Assembly: GCA_021774625.1 (NCBI GenBank) | Contig: JAJFIV010000035.1 | Span: 62,001-126,000 of the forward strand | Length of the DNA stretch: 64,000 nucleotides | From: Alphaproteobacteria bacterium | GTDB taxonomy: Bacteria; Pseudomonadota; Alphaproteobacteria; Sphingomonadales; JAKSBY01 | Direction: 5' to 3' | Shown here: in pieces, positions 35,570 through 45,311 of the stretch | How the letters are laid out: the number at the start of each line of letters is the position of its first letter | Position numbering within the stretch: position 1 is the stretch's first letter | Made by a program: the position numbers and the translations under genes | The notes under the pieces: model-generated | Database searches by the model: none | The model's input: the letters and a program-made list of their open reading frames with translations, nothing else | What the model was told of the DNA's origin: nothing

Positions 35570-36672
35570 TAGACCGGCTTCCTGATGCCGCGTTCTTCCA
35601 GGATCGGTATCACCGTATCGCGGAAATAAGGGAATTCCTCGGCATAGTCGACAAAGGCCAGCGCAGTGCCGCCGAAGCCCGCGTCATGAATTTTCTGGAT
35701 GCCATCGGCAACAACATCCGGCGTGCCCACCAGGGGAAAGCCGCCATGACCCGCCGCAAACCGGTCGCGGATCAGTTTCAGGAGATCATGGGGGAAGGAC
35801 TGGGCATGGGCGAATTGCAAACGGATCAGATTATCCACCGCCGCCCAGTCGGCGTGGGTCTGGGCATAATGCCGGTGATAATCGTCGGCCTCTTTCTGGG
35901 TCGGACGGCAGACCACATAGGTGAAGGTCAGGACATCCACCTCCCGGCCCTGATCCTGCGCCTGCTGCCTCAGCTCGGCTACTTCGTCCCTGGACCGCGC
36001 CAGATCTATGGCGGGGGTGAATAGAAAATTGGCATTTCTTGTCGCAAATTCCCGGCCCTGTTTCGACCCCGCCGCATTGACAATAGGCGGGATGCCGTTG
36101 ACCGGATGGGGCAGGCTGTAAACATTCTTCAGATTAAAATATTTGCCGGACCAGTCGAAGGCTTTCTCCTCCGTCCACAGTTTTCTCACCACATCGAACC
36201 ATTCCTGGCCGTATCCGTAGCGGGTTTCGTGATCGTCCGGCAGCTGGACCCCCATGGCGTCATATTCCGGCTTGTTCCAGCCGCACACCACATTGAGCCC
36301 GGCCCGGCCACCACTGATATGATCAATGGTCGCGATCTGTTTTGCCGCGACCACCGGGTGATTAAACGCCGTATGCAGAGTGGAAATCACATTGATGCGG
36401 CTGGTCGCCGCCAGCAGACCGGCCGCCCAGGCGATGGTTTCCAGAACATGGCTGTGAAAATCCGTTTCGCCGCCATAACCAACCCAGCGGGCGATGGGCA
36501 GCAGATAATCCAGTCCCGCTTCATCGGTCAGCTTTGCGAGGCGCAGATTATTCCGCCAGGAACCGTCCCAGCGTTCCGCCACCTTGGTCACCGCCATGCC
36601 GCTGGAACAGTTGGGGGCGAAGATACCGAGCTTGAACTGCTCTTTATCAAACATCAGATTGGTTTTGGACAT
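35569..36672 (-). CDS. LLM-class flavin-dependent oxidoreductase
   Basis: A luciferase-like TIM-barrel monooxygenase of 367 aa. Family features: KLGIFAPNCSSG at the start, ISTLHTAFNHPVVAAKQIATIDHISGGRAGLNVVCGWN (flavin-binding region), and the terminal GTPDVVADGIQKI. It resembles RutA/DszA/NTA-type two-component monooxygenases that need a separate flavin reductase; none is adjacent. I start at the ATG at 36672 with GGGAGG just upstream. First gene of the operon with the Tat subunit and GMC enzyme. An AT-rich palindrome lies upstream. Confidence 0.87.
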   Translation of the reverse strand: MSKTNLMFDKEQFKLGIFAPNCSSGMAVTKVAERWDGSWRNNLRLAKLTDEAGLDYLLPIARWVGYGGETDFHSHVLETIAWAAGLLAATSRINVISTLHTAFNHPVVAAKQIATIDHISGGRAGLNVVCGWNKPEYDAMGVQLPDDHETRYGYGQEWFDVVRKLWTEEKAFDWSGKYFNLKNVYSLPHPVNGIPPIVNAAGSKQGREFATRNANFLFTPAIDLARSRDEVAELRQQAQDQGREVDVLTFTYVVCRPTQKEADDYHRHYAQTHADWAAVDNLIRLQFAHAQSFPHDLLKLIRDRFAAGHGGFPLVGTPDVVADGIQKIHDAGFGGTALAFVDYAEEFPYFRDTVIPILEERGIRKPV

Positions 36673-36709
36673 ACAGCCTCCCATCTATTTGTTACACTTC
36701 ATATTAAAG

Positions 36710-36733
36710 TATAATTTTACATATAAAATTATA
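36710..36733. promoter_or_regulatory. AT-rich palindrome upstream of LLM operon (site A)
   Basis: Perfect 10-base inverted repeat, TATAATTTTA (36710-36719) and TAAAATTATA (36724-36733), with a 4-base spacer. It lies in the divergent gap between the LLM operon (minus) and the winged-helix regulator (plus). Its core, TTTTA-N4-TAAAA, is shared with site B at 37451-37478. Likely an operator for one of the two regulators next door; not proven. Confidence 0.65.
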
Positions 36734-36820
36734 TAATAAAAGACTGTTTTTTTAAATGGGTTTTATCATAAATTGAACAGGAGTGAGTGATCTGATACCT
36801 ATGAAAGCGGAGAAATCATT

Positions 36821-37426
36821 ATGAATAAGGATGGGGTAATGACACGGGCACCAGCAAGCCGCCGCCGCGAAGATTCTAAAGATGCAAAACAATATGATGG
36901 TCTTGACCGCCGCTGGCATCTGGCGTCGAACGATCACGAAATTGCCGTGGCTGAATTCGAATATTCCCTGATCCGCACCTTTGAGGCCTTCGGCCACTGG
37001 CAGACCGAATGCCTCGCCGCCGTCACCGGGATGGATATGAATGGCAGCGACAATGCGATTTTGCATGTGATCCGCATGAAGGACCGGCCCAAGGGACTGA
37101 AGGAAATCGGCCGCCTGATGAACCGGGATGATTTCCCCAATATTCAATATTCCATCCGCAAGCTTTTAAAGACAAATCTCATTGAAAAAATAGGTTCGGC
37201 GGCAAAACGCAAGGGCGTCACCTATCAGGCGACGGCGAAAGGCCGGAAGGTAACCGACGATTACGCCAAGCTTCGGAGCAATCTTTTGATGGACTTTACC
37301 CGGTCGGTCGCCAAATTCGAGCAGGAACTGCAAGCAAGCTCCTTGACGCTCGATTTAATGTCGGGCATTTATGAACAGGCTGCCCGTATCGCAGCAACCC
37401 ACCGGAAAAACCAGACAGACGGTTAG
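36821..37426 (+). CDS. Winged-helix MarR-like transcription regulator (COG5631 type)
   Basis: A 201-residue protein with a central winged helix: an N-terminal helical part (AEFEYSLIRTFEAFGHWQTE), then recognition region LKEIGRLMNRDDFPNIQYSI followed by RKLLKTNLIEK and the wing (GVTYQATAKGRKV). This layout matches the COG5631 predicted MarR-like regulators. GGAG lies eight bases before the ATG. Divergent from the LLM operon, with palindrome site A between them, so it probably controls that operon. Ligand unknown. Confidence 0.8.
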   Translation: MNKDGVMTRAPASRRREDSKDAKQYDGLDRRWHLASNDHEIAVAEFEYSLIRTFEAFGHWQTECLAAVTGMDMNGSDNAILHVIRMKDRPKGLKEIGRLMNRDDFPNIQYSIRKLLKTNLIEKIGSAAKRKGVTYQATAKGRKVTDDYAKLRSNLLMDFTRSVAKFEQELQASSLTLDLMSGIYEQAARIAATHRKNQTDG

Positions 37427-37450
37427 GGTCAGGCAAGCCTATCAATTCTC

Positions 37451-37478
37451 ACATATATTTTAAGATTAAAATATATGT
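37451..37478. promoter_or_regulatory. AT-rich palindrome upstream of MarR/OYE genes (site B)
   Basis: Perfect 12-base inverted repeat, ACATATATTTTA (37451-37462) and TAAAATATATGT (37467-37478), with a 4-base spacer (AGAT). It lies after the first regulator and about 105 bases before the MarR gene. The core TTTTA-N4-TAAAA equals that of site A. Symmetric operators of this size fit dimeric winged-helix regulators; assignment inferred. Confidence 0.7.
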
Positions 37479-37583
37479 TTTCTGTTAATTTGTGTATTAT
37501 AGGATAAGATCACGAACCCTTGATTTGCCGGTTATTTCAAATTTAAACTGCCGGAGTGCGGGGACTGTAAGATCGGACGGGCA

Positions 37584-38105
37584 ATGGGTCAGACAACATC
37601 AAAGATAGTGACGCGTGAAAAGGTCGCGGAAAAGTGGGGCGGGGCGCCTCACAGCAAAATGTCATTGCGGCTTTGGCTCAAGCTTCTGACCTGTACCAGC
37701 GTGATCGAAAAACAGCTGAGAAACCGCCTCCGGGAAGATTTTGATATTACTCTGCCCCGCTTCGATGTGCTCGCGGCGCTGGACCGGGCCGAAGATGATC
37801 TGTCCATGGGGGATCTCTCAAAACGCCTGTTTGTTTCAAACGGCAATATTACCGGGGTTGTCAGCCGGCTTGAGAAGGAAGGCTATGTCAGCCGGTCGGC
37901 CCCGCTGAAAGATCGGAGAACCTACCGGACGCAGCTGACCAAAAAGGGCCGCGAGGAATTTTCCAGAATGGCTGGGCAGCATGAAGACTGGATCGATCAT
38001 GTTTTTGCCGAATTGAGCACCGAGGAAATTGTCCTGCTTTTGTCTCTGCTGGATAAAATTCCCCTGTCATTGTCCCTTGATGCGCCGTCTGATCTGAAAG
38101 ACTGA
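37584..38105 (+). CDS. MarR-family transcription regulator
   Basis: A classical 173-residue MarR protein: dimerisation helices at both ends, winged helix with LPRFDVLAALDRAEDDLSMG, recognition helix region VSNGNITGVVSRLEKEGYV and the wing SRSAPLKDRRTYRTQLTKKG, including the conserved DRR. It is followed seven bases later by the OYE-like gene, with which it is probably co-transcribed. Ligand unknown; aromatic or phenolic compounds are typical for the family. Confidence 0.9.
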   Translation: MGQTTSKIVTREKVAEKWGGAPHSKMSLRLWLKLLTCTSVIEKQLRNRLREDFDITLPRFDVLAALDRAEDDLSMGDLSKRLFVSNGNITGVVSRLEKEGYVSRSAPLKDRRTYRTQLTKKGREEFSRMAGQHEDWIDHVFAELSTEEIVLLLSLLDKIPLSLSLDAPSDLKD

Positions 38106-38112
38106 AGACGGC

Positions 38113-39567
38113 ATGTGGAAACCTCCCGAGCGCATTAAGCATTTCGCCAAAAAGGGGAGAGTGCCGGACCGCGAGACAGCAGAAAACGCCCGCCTGTTTC
38201 AACCCGTCGCCATCGGCCCTGTCCGGCTGAAGCAAAGAACATGGGTGCCCGCTATGGTGCCCTGGCGGGCAAGTGAAGACGGGTTTGTTACGCCGGAAAT
38301 TCTTGGTTGGTACCGGCGCTTTGCGGAAGGCCGGCCCGGCGCCCTCGTTGTCGAGGCCACCGGCATTCGCGATATTCCCTCCGGGCCGCTTTTGCGCATT
38401 GGTCACGACCGTTTCCTGCCTGGGCTGAAAGACCTGGTTGAAACTGTCCGGCAAGGATCGGACGGTGAAACAAAGCTTTTTATCCAGCTTATCGATTTTC
38501 TGAATATTCGCAGACGGCCCAAACCGGAGAAATTCTTCGCCCGCTATCTGGAAATCACCGGCCGGCACCGGGACATTCTGGGTGCAAAAGACTGGCCGGA
38601 AGAAAAAATCAGAACCCGTCTTGCCGGTCTTTCCGGGGATGAAATTGAAAAAATCCTGACCGTAAGGGAGTTAGAGAGCCTCCGTTACGGCTATCGGGAA
38701 AGGGTCACGGACACCCACCTGCCGCATATCCGGTCCCTGCCCGGGGTGCTGCCCGGCTTGTTCGCCGGCGCCGCCCTGAGGGCCAAAAAAGCCGGCTTTG
38801 ACGGGGTCGAGCTGCATTACGCCCATGCCTATACCATGGCGTCTTTCCTGTCCGCTCTCAATGACCGGGAGGATGGTTATGGTGGCCCGCGCGAAGACCG
38901 GGTGCGGCTGCCGCTGGAGGTTCATGCTGCGGTTCGCAAGGCGGTTGGCAGTGATTTTGCCGTCGGCTGCCGCTTTCTGACCGAGGATTGTATTGAAGGC
39001 GGCAATAGGGTTGCGGATGCAGCCTATTTCGCCACGGAATTTGCCCGCGCCGGGATGGATTTTCTGTCAACGTCACGGGGCGGTAAATTTGAGGATGCCG
39101 GGCAGCCCGCCATTGGCTGGGCCGCCTATCCCTACACCGGGCCATCCGGCTATGAATGCATGCCGCAATATATTTCCGACGCCGGGGGACCGTTCGGGCG
39201 CAATATTGAACCCACAGCCAAGGTCCGGGAAGCCGTCCGGTCCAATGGTTTTGCGACGCCCGTCGTGGTCACCGGCGGCATCCATAATTTTCAGCAGGCG
39301 GAAAATATCCTGCAAAAAGGGCAGGCTGATATTATCGGCGCCGCCCGTCAGACACTGGCCGACCCCGACTGGTTTCTAAAATTGCGCCTGGGTCAGGGGG
39401 AAGCCGTCCGGCTTTGTGAATATACCAATTATTGCGAGGGCCTGGATCAGAAACACAAACAGGTCACCTGTAAATTATGGGACCGTGAAGCGCTTGACGG
39501 AAATAATGCCGCGCTCACAAATGACGGCAAACGCCGATTGACCGCCCCGGTCTGGCAGCGGCGCTAA
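38113..39567 (+). CDS. NADH:flavin oxidoreductase, old yellow enzyme family
   Basis: FMN-binding TIM barrel. After an N-terminal extension of about 25 residues come LFQPVAIGPVRLKQRTWVPAM, the catalytic region GFDGVELHYAHAYTMASFLS and the C-terminal phosphate site VVVTGGI...ADIIGAARQTLADPDW. The C-terminus contains Cys residues (LCEYTNYCEGLDQKHKQVTCKLWD) that could bind a cluster as in 2,4-dienoyl-CoA reductases, but the full reductase domain is missing. 484 aa. Forms an operon with the MarR gene. Substrate probably an alpha,beta-unsaturated compound. Confidence 0.87.
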   Translation: MWKPPERIKHFAKKGRVPDRETAENARLFQPVAIGPVRLKQRTWVPAMVPWRASEDGFVTPEILGWYRRFAEGRPGALVVEATGIRDIPSGPLLRIGHDRFLPGLKDLVETVRQGSDGETKLFIQLIDFLNIRRRPKPEKFFARYLEITGRHRDILGAKDWPEEKIRTRLAGLSGDEIEKILTVRELESLRYGYRERVTDTHLPHIRSLPGVLPGLFAGAALRAKKAGFDGVELHYAHAYTMASFLSALNDREDGYGGPREDRVRLPLEVHAAVRKAVGSDFAVGCRFLTEDCIEGGNRVADAAYFATEFARAGMDFLSTSRGGKFEDAGQPAIGWAAYPYTGPSGYECMPQYISDAGGPFGRNIEPTAKVREAVRSNGFATPVVVTGGIHNFQQAENILQKGQADIIGAARQTLADPDWFLKLRLGQGEAVRLCEYTNYCEGLDQKHKQVTCKLWDREALDGNNAALTNDGKRRLTAPVWQRR

Positions 39568-39596
39568 ACAGCCGGACAAGGATCGGAGAGACCGGA

Positions 39597-40349
39597 ATGT
39601 ATCAGGTTATCAGTCTTTTGGTTCTGCCGCCCGCTGTTTTTATATTACCGGCTCTGCTCGCCTTTATGTTCCGTTCCCGTTTTCCCCGGTTTTGCGCCAC
39701 GGTTCAGATCACTTCACTTTTACTGCTTTATCTTTTTTCCACCGCACAGGTTGGGGACCGCCTTCTCGCAAGCCTGGAAACCTTCCCCGCTCTGGATATT
39801 GCCAGGCTGGACGCCAAAGCCAATGCCGCGATTGTTATTTTGGCAGGCGACAGCAATTATACGGCCCCGGAGTATGGCGGCGGGCCAACCGTAGGCGCCC
39901 TTACACTGGAACGTTTGCGATATGGCGCTTACCTTGCAAGGCAAACCGGGTATCCTGTTCTCGCCTCCGGCGGGGAAGTTGATCCGGGCGCCGGCATTTT
40001 GTCGTCGATGATGGATAAAAGCCTGCGAACGGATTTCAACATCACGCCAGGATGGCTGGAGAAAAAATCGCGGACCACTTATGAAAACGCATTCTATAGC
40101 GCCGAAATCTTAAAAGCGGCGAATATAGAAACCGTCTATCTGGTGACCCATGCCTGGCATATGCCGCGATCCGCCGCTGTCTTTGAAGCCGCCGGCTTGA
40201 AGGTTGTCGCGGCGCCAACGGCTTTCACCGGCGATCCTTCCTCTGAAGCCTGGACATTTTTCCCGGGCCGGCAGGGTGTGATGAATTCCGCCCTCGCCTC
40301 GCACGAATATATCGGCCGCCTGTGGTATTGGTACCGATACAAAATTTAA
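39597..40349 (+). CDS. YdcF-like (DUF218) membrane protein
   Basis: Two N-terminal hydrophobic segments (VLPPAVFILPALLAFMF and ATVQITSLLLLYLFST) precede a DUF218 domain with AIVILAGDSNYTAPEYGGGPTVG, the LASGGE motif, and TVYLVTHAWHMPRSAAVF. Length 250 aa. Related to E. coli YdcF/ElyC-type proteins of the envelope; ElyC has the same two-helix layout, but I cannot claim orthology. 29 bases after the OYE gene, so possibly in its transcript. Confidence 0.85.
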   Translation: MYQVISLLVLPPAVFILPALLAFMFRSRFPRFCATVQITSLLLLYLFSTAQVGDRLLASLETFPALDIARLDAKANAAIVILAGDSNYTAPEYGGGPTVGALTLERLRYGAYLARQTGYPVLASGGEVDPGAGILSSMMDKSLRTDFNITPGWLEKKSRTTYENAFYSAEILKAANIETVYLVTHAWHMPRSAAVFEAAGLKVVAAPTAFTGDPSSEAWTFFPGRQGVMNSALASHEYIGRLWYWYRYKI

Positions 40350-40356
40350 GAATTTA

Positions 40357-41076
40357 TCAGTTGCTGAAAATGATTTTTGCCGCGCCGAGAATCCGGCCGT
40401 CGGGGCCGTCCTGGATGATCACGGCCGCACAGTTGGCGCCACTTTCATCAAGCGCGTTGAGATCGAGCGGCATCGTCAACGCCGCACCCTCCCATTCGCC
40501 GATAATTTTCGCGCCTCTCACCACGTTTATATAACGCAGGGAGCGGCCACTGTTATCCCCCTTTTTGATCGCGACCTTCTGTTCTGAATCATACCAGACA
40601 AAGCGCAGAACAGCATTACGGGCCAGTTCGCTCTCGCCAAGCTCCAAAACAAGATGATCGCGCGTGCCCTTTAGCGCGGCGGCAATAGAACCACCGCTAT
40701 TTTGCCTGGCCTGATCAAGAACAGCCGCCACTTCCTCCTCGCGGGAGCCCACCACATCATACACACCATTGACAATCATCTGCGGCGTATAAACGCCCCG
40801 CCTGCCGAGGCGTTGGTTGTAGGCTTCCTGGCGGGCGGTATTATTTTCCGACCCGTAGGTATCTTTCCAGCCCATATAATCCCAGTAATCCACCGGCAGG
40901 CTGAGAGCGAGAACATCATCCATCCTGGAAATTTTTTCGAGAATTTTATCGGCGGGCGGGCACAACTCACAGCCCTGGCTTGTGAACAGCTCCACAACGG
41001 TCAGGCTTTCCTGGGCGCTGGCCGGAACAGCAAGAAAAAACACGAGAGATAAAAGGCCGGAAAATCTTTTCACCAT
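40357..41076 (-). CDS. DUF1223 thioredoxin-like secreted protein
   Basis: A signal peptide (GLLSLVFFLAVPASA) precedes a domain starting VVELFTSQGCELCPPAD, with a CxxC-like pair (CELC) in the position typical of DUF1223. Function unknown; the fold is thioredoxin-like. DUF1223 genes often sit next to acnA in alphaproteobacteria, as here. ATG at 41076 chosen because the signal peptide starts there; no strong ribosome site is visible. Confidence 0.85.
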   Translation of the reverse strand: MVKRFSGLLSLVFFLAVPASAQESLTVVELFTSQGCELCPPADKILEKISRMDDVLALSLPVDYWDYMGWKDTYGSENNTARQEAYNQRLGRRGVYTPQMIVNGVYDVVGSREEEVAAVLDQARQNSGGSIAAALKGTRDHLVLELGESELARNAVLRFVWYDSEQKVAIKKGDNSGRSLRYINVVRGAKIIGEWEGAALTMPLDLNALDESGANCAAVIIQDGPDGRILGAAKIIFSN

Positions 41077-41112
41077 CTGAACTCTATACGTCTGATCGGC
41101 TAAAATAGCCAA

Positions 41113-42303
41113 TCACGCTCGGGTGAAGCGCCTAGCAAAGGCTTTGCGCAAAATGATATATCCCAACAAGGCACAGACAATAGATCCCAAAAGAATCCCA
41201 ATACGCACCGGACCGGCCATTGCCGGGTCATTGAAGGCCAAGGAGCCGATAAAGAGGCTCATGGTAAAACCAATCCCGGTTAAAACACTCATGCCATAGA
41301 GCCCAAGGTAGTTTGTCCCCTCTGGCAATTCCGCAAGGCCGGATTTGATCGCAAGCCATGCCGGGACAAACACGCCAAACTGCTTGCCGGCAATAAGGCC
41401 GAGCGCAATCCCCAGCGAAACCGGGTTTTGAAGATCAGCAAAGCTCATCTCAAAAAGCGGCAGACCCGCATTGGCAAAAGCGAAGAGCGGCAAAATAGCA
41501 AAGGCAACCCATGGATGCAGGATATGTTCAAGATGCCGCAGCGGGCTATGACCCTCGGCATCCTTCGCCCTGAGCGGAATGGCCAGGCCCAGGGCAACCC
41601 CGGCAAGGGTCGCGTGAACGCCGGATTTCAGGACAAACACCCAAAGCAGAATGCCAATCAGAATATAGGGGGCCAGGCGGGTCACCCGCATCCGGTTGAG
41701 AATAAAAAGGCCGGCAATAGCGACCGCTGCAAAAGCAAGAGACAGGAGGGACAGATCGGCGGTATAAAAGACGGCAATGATAATAATAGCGCCAAGGTCG
41801 TCAAAAATGGCAATGGCGGTCAGCAGTATTTTCAGGGAAACCGGAACCCGGGAGCCCAGCAGCGAAATAATGCCAAGCGCGAAGGCGATATCGGTTGCCG
41901 CCGGGATTGCCCAGCCCCGAATGGCGACGGGGTCGCCCCAGTTCAACGCCGCATAAAGACCGCTTGGCACAATCATGCCCCCCGCCGCGGCGATTGCGGG
42001 CAGCAATATCTGGCTTTTTGACGACAATTCGCCTTCAAGGATTTCCCGTTTGACTTCAAGGCCAACCAGCAGAAAAAAAACGGCCATCAACCCGTCATTG
42101 ACCCACAGCAGCAGCGGTTTGGACAGACCCCATGTGCCGATAGAGACAGAAAAGGGCAGAGTGAGAAGCTGGTCATAGAGCCATGCGAACGGTGAATTAT
42201 CCAGAATGATCGCAAGCACCGCCGCCGCAATCAGTAAAATGCCGGCGGACGATTCAAGCTTCAGAAACTGACGGATCGCGTCCAGTGTCTCGCTCCCAAT
42301 CAA
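41113..42303 (-). CDS. nhaA: Na+/H+ antiporter NhaA
   Basis: Typical NhaA with about twelve membrane segments. Signatures are NDGLMAVFFLLVGLEVKREI, the paired Asp motif in IPAATDIAFALGIISLLG and ILLTAIAIFDDLGAIIIIA, and GIGFTMSLFIG near the end. Length 396 aa. The first in-frame start is a TTG at 42303, but it sits inside the terminator of acnA; a CTG at 42285 has GGGAG seven bases upstream and may be the true start. Exchanges two protons for one Na+ under alkaline stress. Confidence 0.92.
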   Translation of the reverse strand: MIGSETLDAIRQFLKLESSAGILLIAAAVLAIILDNSPFAWLYDQLLTLPFSVSIGTWGLSKPLLLWVNDGLMAVFFLLVGLEVKREILEGELSSKSQILLPAIAAAGGMIVPSGLYAALNWGDPVAIRGWAIPAATDIAFALGIISLLGSRVPVSLKILLTAIAIFDDLGAIIIIAVFYTADLSLLSLAFAAVAIAGLFILNRMRVTRLAPYILIGILLWVFVLKSGVHATLAGVALGLAIPLRAKDAEGHSPLRHLEHILHPWVAFAILPLFAFANAGLPLFEMSFADLQNPVSLGIALGLIAGKQFGVFVPAWLAIKSGLAELPEGTNYLGLYGMSVLTGIGFTMSLFIGSLAFNDPAMAGPVRIGILLGSIVCALLGYIILRKAFARRFTRA

Positions 42304-42328
42304 AAGCCGAGGCGGTTGCCCCGGCTTT
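42300..42328 (-). terminator. Rho-independent terminator after acnA
   Basis: On the minus strand an 11-base stem with one G-T pair (AAAGCCGGGGC and GCCTCGGCTTT), a 4-base loop and TTTT follow the acnA stop. It overlaps the 5' end of the nhaA frame. Confidence 0.7.
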
Positions 42329-42375
42329 CAAACATCTCTCGCCTATATGGTAAAGGCCCCCGGATTTTTCAATAT

Positions 42376-45060
42376 TTATCCGGCCAGATTGCGCAGCACA
42401 TAGTGCAGAATGCCGCCATTTTTATAGTATTCCATTTCATTCTCCGTATCGATCCGGCAGAGCAGGGAAACGGTCGCTGTTTTCCCGTCTTCAAAATGCA
42501 CAATGGATTCAATTTCCTGACCGGGTTTCAGGCCGTTGGCGATGCCGTTGATATCAAACCGCTCCTTGCCGCTGAGCCCCAGGCTTTTGCGGTCGACCCC
42601 GTCCTTGAACTGCAAGGGCAGCACGCCCATACCGATCAGGTTGGACCGGTGAATGCGCTCATACGATTCCGCGATCACCGCCCTCACACCAAGCAGCAAT
42701 GTTCCCTTCGCGGCCCAGTCGCGGGATGATCCGGTGCCATATTCCTTACCGGCCACCACCACCAGCGGCGTCCCGTCGGCAATGTATTTCATGGCCGCAT
42801 CATAGATCGGCATCACGTCACCGGACGGAATATAGGTGGTGAACCCGCCTTCCGTTCCCGGCGCCATTTCGTTTATCAGGCGGATATTGGCAAAGGTGCC
42901 GCGCATCATCACCTCATGATTGCCGCGCCGCGATCCGTAGGAATTGAAATCGGTTCGTTCCACGCCGTGCTCCGTCAGATACGCACCCGCGGGCGAGTCT
43001 TTTTTGATCGCCCCGGCCGGTGAAATGTGATCCGTGGTGATAGAATCCCCCAGAAGCGCCAGCATGTACGCACCGGTCACATCTTTAGTTGCGCCAGGGT
43101 CTTTTGCCATGCCCTCAAAATACGGAGGATGCTGCACATACGTGCTTTCCGCGTTCCAGTCATAAGTCAGCCCTTCGGAAACCTGAATGGCGCGCCATTC
43201 CTCATCACCGGTAAAGACATCCGCATAGCGTTCCCGGAACATTTCCGATGTTACGGCCTGCTTTACCGTCTCGGCAATTTCCTGATTGGACGGCCAGATA
43301 TCCTTCAGATAAACCGGATGTCCCGCCGTATCCTCGCCGAGCGGATCGCGGGTGATATCGATCTTCATGGATCCGGCCAAGGCATAGGCGACCACCAGAG
43401 GCGGGGATGCCAGATAATTGGCCTTTACATCCTGGCTGATCCGGCCCTCGAAATTGCGGTTGCCGGACAGCACCGACGTGCAGACGAGATCATTTTGATT
43501 GATGGTTTTCGCAATGGCGTCCGGCAGCGGGCCGGAATTGCCGATACAGGTGGTGCAGCCATAGCCGACAAGGTTAAAACCAAGCGCATCGAGATCATCC
43601 TGCAAGCCTGCCTTTTCCAGATAGTCGCTGACCACCTTCGATCCCGGCGCCAGCGAGGTTTTGACCCAGGGTTTGACTTTCAGCCCCTTTGCCAGGGCGT
43701 TGCGGGCGATCAGTCCGGCTGCCAGCATCACATCAGGATTGGAAGTATTGGTGCAGCTGGTAATGGCGGCAATCACCACATCGCCATGGGAAAGCGAATA
43801 ATCTTCACCGGCAACATCGGCAGAAATACCGGCCTCTCCGCTCTTGCCAAAGGGTCCGTTGAGCTGTTCGTCGAAGCTGGCTGCGGCCTTTGAAAGCAAA
43901 ACCCGGTCCTGCGGCCGCTTGGGCCCGGCGAGGCTTGGCTCCACCGTGCCGATATCCAGTTCCAGCGAATCGCTAAAGGCCGGGTCCGGCGTTGAGCTGT
44001 CACGCCACAGGCCCTGCTCCTTCGCATAGGCTTCCACCAGGGCCACGGTTTCCTCTTCCCGGCCGGAAAATTTCAGATAGTCCAGCGTTGCGTTATCCAC
44101 CGGGAAAAAGCCGCAGGTCGCACCATATTCCGGCGCCATATTGGCGATGGTCGCCTGATCGGCCAGCGAAAGATCATCAAGGCCGGGACCGTAAAATTCG
44201 ACAAATTTGCCGACCACGCCTTTTGCCCGCAACATTTGCGTCACTGTCAGCACCAGATCCGTCGCCGTCGTGCCTTCCTTCAGACCGCCGGTCAGCTTGA
44301 AACCGATCACTTCCGGGATCAGCATGGAAATCGGCTGGCCGAGCATGGCGGCCTCCGCCTCGATCCCGCCGACGCCCCAACCCAATACGGAAAGTCCATT
44401 GATCATCGTGGTATGGCTGTCCGTACCGACCAGTGAATCAGGATAAGCATACATTTCGCCGTCCACATCCCGCGACCAGACGGTCTTGGCCAGATATTCC
44501 AGATTGACCTGATGACAGATCCCGGTTCCCGGCGGCACCACCCGGAAATTATCAAAGGCCTGCTGACCCCAGCGCAAAAATTCATAGCGTTCATTGTTGC
44601 GCTGCATTTCCAGTTCCACATTGGCCTTAAAGGCTCCCGCGGTGCCGAACTTATCCACCATAACTGAATGATCAATGACCAGATCGACCGGGGCCAGCGG
44701 ATTGATTTTTTGCGGGTCACCGCCCAGGGCCGCCATGGCATCGCGCATGGCCGCGAGATCAACCACCGCGGGAACGCCGGTAAAATCCTGCATCAGAACC
44801 CGGGCCGGGCGGAAGGCGATTTCCCGACCGGCCTTCCGGTTTTTCAGCCATTGCGCAATGGCTTCAATATCTGCGACCGTGACCGTTGTTCCATCTTCAA
44901 AGCGCAGGAGATTTTCCAAAAGCACCTTCAGGGAAAAAGGCAGGGACGAAACATCGCCCAGCCTGTCTTCGGCGGCCTTCAGGCTGTAATAATGATACTT
45001 GCGCCCCCCGACAGTCAGGGAACGGCGGGTGTTTAAACTATCCTGTCCGAAGGTCGCCAC
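42376..45060 (-). CDS. acnA: Aconitate hydratase A
   Basis: TCA-cycle isomerisation of citrate to isocitrate. The [4Fe-4S] cysteines are in [11 protein letters not shown] and in [27 protein letters not shown] and [16 protein letters not shown] in the swivel domain are invariant AcnA motifs. 894 aa. The GTG at 45060 has GAGGAG seven bases upstream, and the protein starts there with ATFGQDSL; the frame to 45255 is unsupported. Divergent from the truncated gene at 45312. Confidence 0.95.
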   Translation of the reverse strand: MATFGQDSLNTRRSLTVGGRKYHYYSLKAAEDRLGDVSSLPFSLKVLLENLLRFEDGTTVTVADIEAIAQWLKNRKAGREIAFRPARVLMQDFTGVPAVVDLAAMRDAMAALGGDPQKINPLAPVDLVIDHSVMVDKFGTAGAFKANVELEMQRNNERYEFLRWGQQAFDNFRVVPPGTGICHQVNLEYLAKTVWSRDVDGEMYAYPDSLVGTDSHTTMINGLSVLGWGVGGIEAEAAMLGQPISMLIPEVIGFKLTGGLKEGTTATDLVLTVTQMLRAKGVVGKFVEFYGPGLDDLSLADQATIANMAPEYGATCGFFPVDNATLDYLKFSGREEETVALVEAYAKEQGLWRDSSTPDPAFSDSLELDIGTVEPSLAGPKRPQDRVLLSKAAASFDEQLNGPFGKSGEAGISADVAGEDYSLSHGDVVIAAITSCTNTSNPDVMLAAGLIARNALAKGLKVKPWVKTSLAPGSKVVSDYLEKAGLQDDLDALGFNLVGYGCTTCIGNSGPLPDAIAKTINQNDLVCTSVLSGNRNFEGRISQDVKANYLASPPLVVAYALAGSMKIDITRDPLGEDTAGHPVYLKDIWPSNQEIAETVKQAVTSEMFRERYADVFTGDEEWRAIQVSEGLTYDWNAESTYVQHPPYFEGMAKDPGATKDVTGAYMLALLGDSITTDHISPAGAIKKDSPAGAYLTEHGVERTDFNSYGSRRGNHEVMMRGTFANIRLINEMAPGTEGGFTTYIPSGDVMPIYDAAMKYIADGTPLVVVAGKEYGTGSSRDWAAKGTLLLGVRAVIAESYERIHRSNLIGMGVLPLQFKDGVDRKSLGLSGKERFDINGIANGLKPGQEIESIVHFEDGKTATVSLLCRIDTENEMEYYKNGGILHYVLRNLAG

Positions 45061-45311
45061 GGAATGTCTCCTCAAGGTTGGTTGAAATAGATTTAGTCTT
45101 GTGCCTGATTTGCAGGGGAATAACCAGTTTAATGCCCAAATAGCCAGACATTCACAAGACAAATCAAGTTCAACAATCCGTAACCCGGCATTTTTTCGCC
45201 AAATTGTGGCGCGTTCATCGCAATTGATCATGAAATGACCTGATTCGGGTCCCACTTGCCGCCTTTTTTTCCGGCGATCCTTCTTCCCGCACCTCAGATA
45301 AGGAGTTTCCC
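45061..45311. other. Intergenic region before acnA
   Basis: No gene is supported. It carries the acnA ribosome site (GAGGAG just before 45060) and, on the other strand, AAGGAG right before the ATG at 45312. Promoters for both directions are expected here, but none is assigned. Confidence 0.4.
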
